NCBI GenBank assembly: GCA_035495555.1
Contig: DATJFQ010000037.1
Location: 62,001 to 126,000, forward strand
Direction: 5' to 3'
DNA length: 64,000 bases
From: DATJFQ01 sp035495555
Lineage (GTDB): Bacteria > Acidobacteriota > Vicinamibacteria > Vicinamibacterales > 2-12-FULL-66-21
This document shows, piece by piece, positions 57,975 through 64,000 of the stretch. Below the pieces are notes generated by a model. It searched no databases and had not been told where the DNA came from. It saw only the letters and a program-made list of their open reading frames with translations. The first letter of the stretch is position 1; the number at the start of each line of letters is the position of its first letter. The position numbers and the translations under genes were made by a program.

Positions 57975-58943
57975 ATGACACCCCTGCGCGATCGATTCGC
58001 TTCGCTCCCCGCGCTGCCGTTCGCGCCGCTCCCGTCGCCGCTCGAATCGCTCGATCGATTGCGAACCGAGCTGTCGCCGCGCCTGACCTTGCTCGTGAAG
58101 CGAGACGACGCGATTGGGTTCGGATTCGGAGGCAACAAGGTTCGCAAGCTGCGGCTGGTCGCGGCGCAGGCGATCGCCGACGGTGCCGACACGCTCATCA
58201 CCTGCGGCGGAATCCAATCGAATCACGCACGCGCCACCGCGGCCTACGCGGCGCGACTCGGATTGCGGTGCATTCTCGTCGCGAACGGCACACCGCAGCC
58301 CGCTCCCACGGGCAACGCGTTGCTCGCGCAGCTTCTCGGCGCGGAGATCCGCTATGTGAGCACGCGTGAAGAACGCGCGCCCGCGATGGCGAGGGCCGCC
58401 GCTCAATGCGCGGCGGGTGGCGGACGGCCGTTTGTCATCCCGCTCGGCGCATCGACACCGCTGGGTGCCGCCGCGTACGCGCTGGCGATCGGCGAACTCC
58501 TGCAGCAGCATCAGGCCCCCGATGTCATCGTGCACGCGACGTCGTCTGGCGGGACCCAGGCAGGCCTCGTCGCGGGCTGCCGGCTTCACGGCCTCGCGAC
58601 GCGTGTCATCGGGGTGAGCGCCGACGATCCGGCGCAGCAGATCGAAGCGGAAGTCCGCCGGATTCTCGAGGGTCTCGAGACGCTCGCCGGTATCGACTCA
58701 GGCGCATTTGATGACGTGCCGGTCGAAGTGGATGATCGATTCGTCGGCTCCGGGTACGGCCAGCCGACGCCCGGCTCGATCGAGTCGCAGCGCATGGCCG
58801 CCCGCCACGCCGCGCTGTTCCTCGACAACACTTATACCGCCAAGGCGATGTCGGGCCTCGCCGCGCGGGCCCGCGCCGGCGAATTCGACGGCGCAACGGT
58901 TGTGTTCTGGCACACAGGAGGACAGGTGGGACTCTTCGCATGA
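57975..58943 (+). CDS. D-cysteine desulfhydrase / ACC-deaminase family PLP enzyme
   Basis: This 322-residue fold-type II PLP enzyme probably degrades D-cysteine to pyruvate, H2S and ammonia. FGGNKVRKL carries the PLP lysine (Lys55), and TCGGIQSNHARATAA, TSSGGTQAGL and VDDRFVGSGYG are family motifs. The ACC deaminase branch is not excluded. The ATG at 57975 directly follows array L. The nuclease gene overlaps its stop by 4 bp (ATGA). Confidence 0.87.
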   Translation: MTPLRDRFASLPALPFAPLPSPLESLDRLRTELSPRLTLLVKRDDAIGFGFGGNKVRKLRLVAAQAIADGADTLITCGGIQSNHARATAAYAARLGLRCILVANGTPQPAPTGNALLAQLLGAEIRYVSTREERAPAMARAAAQCAAGGGRPFVIPLGASTPLGAAAYALAIGELLQQHQAPDVIVHATSSGGTQAGLVAGCRLHGLATRVIGVSADDPAQQIEAEVRRILEGLETLAGIDSGAFDDVPVEVDDRFVGSGYGQPTPGSIESQRMAARHAALFLDNTYTAKAMSGLAARARAGEFDGATVVFWHTGGQVGLFA

Positions 58944-60391
58944 TCTCGATCACCTTTCTCGGCGCCGCCAGGACGGTGACCGGATCGAAGCACCTCGTCG
59001 AGTGCAATGGCACCCGCGTGCTCGTCGACGCAGGGTTGTTCCAGGGGCTGAAGGAGCTGCGCGAGCGGAACTGGCAGGACCTGCCCGTGCGCGCCGATTC
59101 CCTCGACGCGATCGTGCTCACCCACGCGCACCTCGACCACTGTGGATACCTGCCGCGCCTGGTGCTCCAGGGCTTCCGCGGCCGTGTGTTCTGCACGCAG
59201 GGCACGCAGGATCTCTGCAGGATCGTCCTGCCGGACTCCGGGCGCATCCAGGAAGAGGACGCCGCGTTTGCGAATCGTCACGGATTCTCGAAACACAAAC
59301 CCGCGCTGCCGCTCTATCGCGAAGTGGACGCCTTCCGTGCCGTGTCGCAGCTCCAGCCGTGCGGGTACGAACGGCCGATGCCGGTCGCGAGCGGAATCGA
59401 GGTGGAGTTCATCAGCGCCGGGCACCTGCTCGGTTCGTCCTACGTACGTATGCGGGTGGATGGACGCACCATCCTGTTCGGCGGCGACCTGGGCCGGTTC
59501 AATCGTCCGGTCCTGCCCGATCCGACCATGGTGAGCGAGGCGGACTATCTGCTCGTCGAATCGACGTACGGCGATCGCGTGCACGAGGCGGACGATAGCG
59601 GCGAACGGCTGTCGGAGATCATCCGTGCCGCGGCTGACCGGGGCGGAAAAGTCATCGTGCCCTCCTTTGCGATCGGGCGGGTGGAAGAAGTCATCTACTG
59701 GCTCAAACGCCTCGAGGCGGAGACACGTATTCCGATCCTGCCGGTTTATCTCGACAGCCCCATGGCGTCTGAAGCGCTGCAGCGGTATCGCGAGCGCATC
59801 CACGAGCTCGACGAGGAGCTGCAGCCGCAGAACACCGACGACGTGGCGCCGCACGATCAGGCGGCGCACGAAAGTGACGCGGCCCGACAGATGCACGCGC
59901 GCCAGGAACGGGACATGTGCGCGTTCTGCACCGAGCGCTTCCACATCATCCGCAGCGTCGAGGAATCCAAGCAGCTCACCGCGTCGCGCGTGCCGGCCAT
60001 CGTGATCTCATCGAGCGGCATGGCCGAAGGCGGCCGCGTGCTGCACCACCTCAAGGCAACACTCCCCAACGCGCGGAACACCGTCGTCTTCACCGGCTAT
60101 CAGGGCCTCGGGACGCGCGGCCGCCGGCTGGTGGATGGCGAGAAGCAGATCAAGATACACGGCGAGTGGGTGCCGGTGGCGGCTCGCATCGAACTGCTCG
60201 GATCCATGTCGGCGCACGCGGACTCGAACGAAATCATGCGATGGCTGCACGGTTTCTCCAGAGCGCCGCAGCAGACGTTCATCGTGCACGGCGAGTACCC
60301 AAGCGCCATGGAAGCGTTGGGCGCGCGCATCGATCGCGAGCTCGGCTGGACGCATGTGATGCCCGAGCACGGTCAGACGGTGCAGTTCTGA
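58940..60391 (+). CDS. MBL-fold beta-CASP RNA nuclease (CPSF73/Int9-like)
   Basis: This 483-residue metallo-beta-lactamase-fold nuclease has the zinc site THAHLDHCGYLP (HxHxDH), GGDLGRF, a beta-CASP insertion (about 200-400; VPSFAIGRVEEVIYWL) and the C-terminal RMMBL block (ELLGSMSAHADSNEIMRWL, FIVHGE). Such proteins are predicted to cleave RNA. It overlaps the D-cysteine desulfhydrase gene by 4 bp and lies 13 bp before the M49 gene. Confidence 0.93.
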   Translation: MISITFLGAARTVTGSKHLVECNGTRVLVDAGLFQGLKELRERNWQDLPVRADSLDAIVLTHAHLDHCGYLPRLVLQGFRGRVFCTQGTQDLCRIVLPDSGRIQEEDAAFANRHGFSKHKPALPLYREVDAFRAVSQLQPCGYERPMPVASGIEVEFISAGHLLGSSYVRMRVDGRTILFGGDLGRFNRPVLPDPTMVSEADYLLVESTYGDRVHEADDSGERLSEIIRAAADRGGKVIVPSFAIGRVEEVIYWLKRLEAETRIPILPVYLDSPMASEALQRYRERIHELDEELQPQNTDDVAPHDQAAHESDAARQMHARQERDMCAFCTERFHIIRSVEESKQLTASRVPAIVISSSGMAEGGRVLHHLKATLPNARNTVVFTGYQGLGTRGRRLVDGEKQIKIHGEWVPVAARIELLGSMSAHADSNEIMRWLHGFSRAPQQTFIVHGEYPSAMEALGARIDRELGWTHVMPEHGQTVQF

Positions 60392-60404
60392 TACGTTTGA
60401 CGCC

Positions 60405-62474
60405 ATGACACGTCGTTTGGCGGCCCTCGTCGGTCTGGCCGTCGCTGCGGGTTCTCTGACGATCTCGGGGCAGTCCAGGCCCGGTACCGCGTCGCCGCTC
60501 GCCGCGCGCGTGGGACAGACCGGATTCATCCAGCTTCGCGCCGGCAGCTTCGAGACGCTCAGCCCGAAGCAGCAGGCGCTCGCGTACTGGCTGACGCAGG
60601 CGTCGATTGCAATCGATCCGATCATCTACGACCAGTTATCGAGCTTTGGTCTTCGGCAGAAGCGGCTGCTCGAGGGGATCGTCGCACACGAAAGCGGCAT
60701 CGATCCCCTGGCGTTTGCCAGGATCCGCGACTTCGCCCTTCTCTTCTGGGGCAACCGCGGCAATCACAACGAGCAGACCTCGCAGAAGTTCGTCCCGTCG
60801 TTCACCGCCGATGACCTCGAGACTGCGGCGCTGAAAGCGCAGGCGAACGGGGCGTTCCGCACCCCATACGCCGACATGCCGCCTCTCACGACACCCGACG
60901 AGGTCCGGCGGGAACTGCGCGAATTGCGCAGCGCATTCTTCGACGCCGGGTTCGAGCCGATGATTACGGCCAAGACGCCGCCGCCGGGCAGGGACATCAT
61001 TCAGGCCAGCTCGAACACCTTCTACGAAGGGGTGACGCTCGGCGACCTCCGGGATTTCGCGGAGCACTATCCGCTGAACTCGCGCGTGGTGAAAGAAGCG
61101 GGCGGCAGGCTGCACGAAGACGTGTACAGAGCCGGAACACCCGATGGGCGCGTCCCGCCGGGTTTGTACGCGACGTATCTCGCAAAAGCAAACCAGTACC
61201 TTGACCGGGCGAAGGCCTTCGCCGAGCCTGCGCAGGCGACCGTGATTGGAGACCTGATTCGCTACTACCAGACCGGCGATCCCGAAGACTGGTTGACGTT
61301 CGACGCCGACTGGGTGCGTAACGACGAACCCGTTGATTTCATGAACGGGTTCATCGAGGTGTATCGCGACGCGCGGGGGCGGAAAGGGAGCTCGCAGAGC
61401 TTCGTGACGGTCACGGACCAGCCCGTCACGGAGGCGATGAAGAAACTCGCGCTGAACGCCGCGTACTTCGAGGAGAAGGCGCCGTGGGACTCGAGATACA
61501 AGAGGCAGAACTTCCAGCCGCCGGTCGTCAAGGCTGTCGAGGCGCTCATCGAGACCGGAGATTTCCGCGTTGTCACCATCGGCGACAACCTGCCCAACGA
61601 GAACTCGATTCACGAGAACTACGGGACGAAGAATTTTCTGCTTCTCGGCAGCAGCCATGCGCTCGACGCTGCGGGTTCAGCGATCGACGAGTTTGCCGCT
61701 ACGCCGGCCGAGGCCGACCGGAACAAGCGATACGGCGAAGAGGCGGAGGACCTGCTCACGGCCATGCACGAAGTCATCGGCCACGGGTCCGGCAAGCTGA
61801 CGGATCGGGTGCAGGATGCGCCGCAGAAGTTCCTGAAGGAGTACTACTCGACGCTGGAGGAAGGCCGCGCGGATCTCATGGGGCTGTGGAACATCTGGGA
61901 TCCGAAGCTGAAGGAACTTGGACTGGTGAAAGATCAGGATGAGGTCGCCAGGGCGATGTACGACAACGCGGCTCGCGCGGCGTTGACACAGCTTCGCCGA
62001 AACCCCAAGGGCGACACGCTCGAAGAGGACCACCAGCGCGACCGCCAGCTCATTGTGAATTTCGTAATGGAGAAGACCGGCGGGATCAGAAAAATCAAGA
62101 AGAACGGAAAGACCTACTTCGTCGTCGCCGACTACCAGAAGATGCGCCAGGGGATCGGGCAACTGCTCGCCGAACTGATGCGCATCAAGGCAGAAGGTGA
62201 TTATGCCGCCATCAAAGCCCTCGTCGACAGGTACGGCGTCCACTTCGATCCGGCGCTCCGGGACGAAGTTGTCGCGCGGTATGCGAAGCTCGACATTCCG
62301 ACGTTCTGGGCCGGCGTCAATCCGGTCATCGTGAAAAACGGCGCTACGTTCACGATTGAATACCCCGGCGATCCCGTGCGTCAGTACCTGTCGTACGGTG
62401 CGATGTATGACGAGAGCCTCGCGGCAGCCATGCCGTCGCTGACTCACAAGGCGCCAGCGAAAGGGACTCGATGA
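60405..62474 (+). CDS. M49-family dipeptidyl peptidase III-like zinc peptidase, exported
   Basis: This 689-residue protein has a signal peptide (RRLAALVGLAVAAGSLTISG) and the M49 zinc site HEVIGHGSG (His455, His460) with the second helix LEEGRADLMG (Glu of EEGRAD). M49 enzymes cleave dipeptides from the N-terminus of short peptides. A second M49 gene without a signal peptide overlaps its stop by 4 bp (ATGA). Confidence 0.93.
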   Translation: MTRRLAALVGLAVAAGSLTISGQSRPGTASPLAARVGQTGFIQLRAGSFETLSPKQQALAYWLTQASIAIDPIIYDQLSSFGLRQKRLLEGIVAHESGIDPLAFARIRDFALLFWGNRGNHNEQTSQKFVPSFTADDLETAALKAQANGAFRTPYADMPPLTTPDEVRRELRELRSAFFDAGFEPMITAKTPPPGRDIIQASSNTFYEGVTLGDLRDFAEHYPLNSRVVKEAGGRLHEDVYRAGTPDGRVPPGLYATYLAKANQYLDRAKAFAEPAQATVIGDLIRYYQTGDPEDWLTFDADWVRNDEPVDFMNGFIEVYRDARGRKGSSQSFVTVTDQPVTEAMKKLALNAAYFEEKAPWDSRYKRQNFQPPVVKAVEALIETGDFRVVTIGDNLPNENSIHENYGTKNFLLLGSSHALDAAGSAIDEFAATPAEADRNKRYGEEAEDLLTAMHEVIGHGSGKLTDRVQDAPQKFLKEYYSTLEEGRADLMGLWNIWDPKLKELGLVKDQDEVARAMYDNAARAALTQLRRNPKGDTLEEDHQRDRQLIVNFVMEKTGGIRKIKKNGKTYFVVADYQKMRQGIGQLLAELMRIKAEGDYAAIKALVDRYGVHFDPALRDEVVARYAKLDIPTFWAGVNPVIVKNGATFTIEYPGDPVRQYLSYGAMYDESLAAAMPSLTHKAPAKGTR

Positions 62475-64000
62475 GCAGCCCCGCCCCTACATCCAGCGTG
62501 GACACGCGTCAGTATCTGCTGGAGCGGGTCGACGACGCGGCCGTTGTGCAGTTGTATGCGGATGGATTCGCCGCGCTGCCGCTCGATCAGAAGATCCTCA
62601 TTTATCACCTCTACCTCGCGGCGCTCGCGGGCCGCGACATCTATTTCGACCAGCGGTATCGGCACAACCTCGAGATGCGCGACGTGCTCGAGGAAATCCT
62701 CACGTACGGCGGCGCCGTCGACCCCTCCGTACTGGCGGAAATCGAGCGGTACACGAAGCTGTTCTGGATCAACACCGGGCCCTACAACAATCTGACCGCG
62801 CGCAAGTTCGTGTTGAAGTGCAGCCCTGACGAGTTCGCCGCCGCTGCACGATCCGCTCAGGACGACGGTGCGCGGTTTCCGCTGCACCACCCCGGGGAGA
62901 CGCTCGATGAGATGCTCGCGCGGATGCGACCGCTCTTCTTCGACCCCGCGTTCGATCCGATCGTCACCAACAAGACGCCCGGCGAAGGCCGCGACATCCT
63001 CGAGGCCAGCGCAAACAACCTCTACGACGGCGTGACCATGGTCGACCTCGAATCGTTCGAGGAACGATATCCGCTGAATTCACGGCTCGTCCGGCAGGAC
63101 GGCCGGCTGGTGGAGGAGGTCTACCGCGTTGGCGGGCGCTACGATCGCGAGATTCGCACAATCATCGAGCACCTTGAAGCCGCGGTTCCGTATGCAACCG
63201 CGACCATGGCCGCGGCGCTTCAGAAGCTGATTGTGTTCTACCGCACCGGCGAAACGGCCGATCGCGTCGAGTACGACATCGCGTGGGTCCAGGACAAGGA
63301 TTCCCCCGTCGATACCATCAACGGCTTCGTCGAAGTCTATATGGATGCGCGGGGTACGAAAGGCGCATGGGAAGCGCTCGTCTATTACGTCAACCCGCAC
63401 AAGACACGCGATATCCGCCGGCTTGCGCAGGAAGCGCAATGGTTCGAGGAGCGGATGCCGTGGGATCCGCGGTTCCGCAAGCAGGGGGTTCGCGGCGTGT
63501 CTGCCAACGCCATCGACGTCGTGGTCGAAGCGGGTGATTCGGCGCCGGTGACGCCGGTCGGGATCAACCTGCCGAACGATCAAGGCATCCGCGAGCAGTA
63601 CGGCAGCAAGTCCGTGTCCCTGTCCAACGTCAACGAAGCGTACGACAAGTCCACGAGCCACGAATTCCGCCGCGAATTCGCGTGGTCTGAAGAGGAAGCC
63701 GACCGCGCGACCAGATGGAGCGCCGTCGCCTCGGAGCTGACGACCAACATGCACGAAGTGATCGGCCACGGATCGGGCCGCATCCTCGAGCACCTGCAGG
63801 GAAATCCGCAGACGGCGTTGAAGGAGCAGTACTCGGCGCTCGAAGAGTCCCGCGCCGACCTTGTTGCGCTCTATTTCGTTCCGGATCCGAAACTGGTCGA
63901 GCTCGGTCTGGTCGACGCCGCCGACCACGACGACATCGTGCGCGCGGAATACGAAGGCTACGCGCGGAACGCGCTCGTCCAGCTCCGGCGGGTCCGCGAG
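62471..64000 (+). CDS. M49-family dipeptidyl peptidase III-like zinc peptidase, cytosolic paralogue, 3' end cut by window
   Basis: The frame is open from the ATG at 62471 to the window end (510 codons seen). There is no signal peptide (SSPAPTSSVDTRQYLLERVDD). The M49 site HEVIGHGSGR (His428) and LEESRADLVALYF are intact. It aligns along its length with the preceding protein (ITNKTPGEGRDI versus ITAKTPPPGRDI type), so the pair arose by tandem duplication, with one copy for export and one for the cytosol. Expected length is about 560-700 residues. Confidence 0.92.
   Translation, partial: MSSPAPTSSVDTRQYLLERVDDAAVVQLYADGFAALPLDQKILIYHLYLAALAGRDIYFDQRYRHNLEMRDVLEEILTYGGAVDPSVLAEIERYTKLFWINTGPYNNLTARKFVLKCSPDEFAAAARSAQDDGARFPLHHPGETLDEMLARMRPLFFDPAFDPIVTNKTPGEGRDILEASANNLYDGVTMVDLESFEERYPLNSRLVRQDGRLVEEVYRVGGRYDREIRTIIEHLEAAVPYATATMAAALQKLIVFYRTGETADRVEYDIAWVQDKDSPVDTINGFVEVYMDARGTKGAWEALVYYVNPHKTRDIRRLAQEAQWFEERMPWDPRFRKQGVRGVSANAIDVVVEAGDSAPVTPVGINLPNDQGIREQYGSKSVSLSNVNEAYDKSTSHEFRREFAWSEEEADRATRWSAVASELTTNMHEVIGHGSGRILEHLQGNPQTALKEQYSALEESRADLVALYFVPDPKLVELGLVDAADHDDIVRAEYEGYARNALVQLRRVRE

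Overview
The window is GC-rich, almost fully coding DNA of a Gram-negative-type bacterium (lipoproteins, OmpA, a small outer-membrane barrel, a heptose enzyme, Tat exports). The best fit is Acidobacteriota, probably the Vicinamibacteria branch. This is inferred from a VWFA-type secreted protein of the acidobacterial kind, a Ser/Thr kinase with a C-terminal propeller, many secreted metallopeptidases, and heptanucleotide arrays in the gaps. No tRNA, rRNA, CRISPR, transposase or phage gene was seen.

Layout. 0-5.6 kb: end of the atp operon (atpD, atpC), a PP2C phosphatase coupled to a Wzm/Wzt-type polysaccharide exporter, and a heptose-1-P adenylyltransferase. 5.6-11.4 kb: mfd, a SurA-like chaperone, dusB. 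11.4-18.2 kb: a regulatory block with an RD-rich disordered protein, an NtrC-type regulator, a small HTH protein overlapping a DHp-only mini-protein, a FliA/WhiG-type sigma factor, and a hybrid histidine kinase downstream of a PCYCGC lipoprotein. 18.2-31.7 kb: SDR, Lrp, DMT exporter, FabZ, GAF/SpoIIE phosphatase, PDZ protein, lipid kinase, ankyrin protein, CcdA and NuoG. 32-44.4 kb: M1 peptidase, a second SpoIIE phosphatase, AI-2E protein, aminotransferase, VWA, OmpA, barrel and an M16 pair. 44.5-54 kb: Ser/Thr kinase, Tat-exported class V PLP enzyme, DoxX, and a periplasmic PaoABC-like molybdenum hydroxylase. 54-64 kb: SDR, a PLP/MTHFR-like operon, D-cysteine desulfhydrase, a beta-CASP nuclease and two tandem M49 peptidases, the second cut by the window end.

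Most notable observations. (1) The PCYCGC lipoprotein at 17619-18155 has one in-frame UGA exactly where the family has the first Cys of its C-terminal CxxC. The reading frame continues through family-like sequence to a stop overlapping the next gene, and a bacterial-SECIS-like hairpin follows the UGA. It is a strong selenoprotein candidate. (2) Five start codons have a TAnnnT hexamer ending exactly 9 nt upstream, and a sixth has a degenerate one, which points to leaderless or near-leaderless transcription. (3) Twelve intergenic gaps hold arrays of roughly 7-nt units, each with its own unit, often folded as inverted repeats. (4) A 136-bp REP-like insertion flanked by a 17-bp duplication splits the molybdenum-hydroxylase operon while keeping the stop and start codons on either side.
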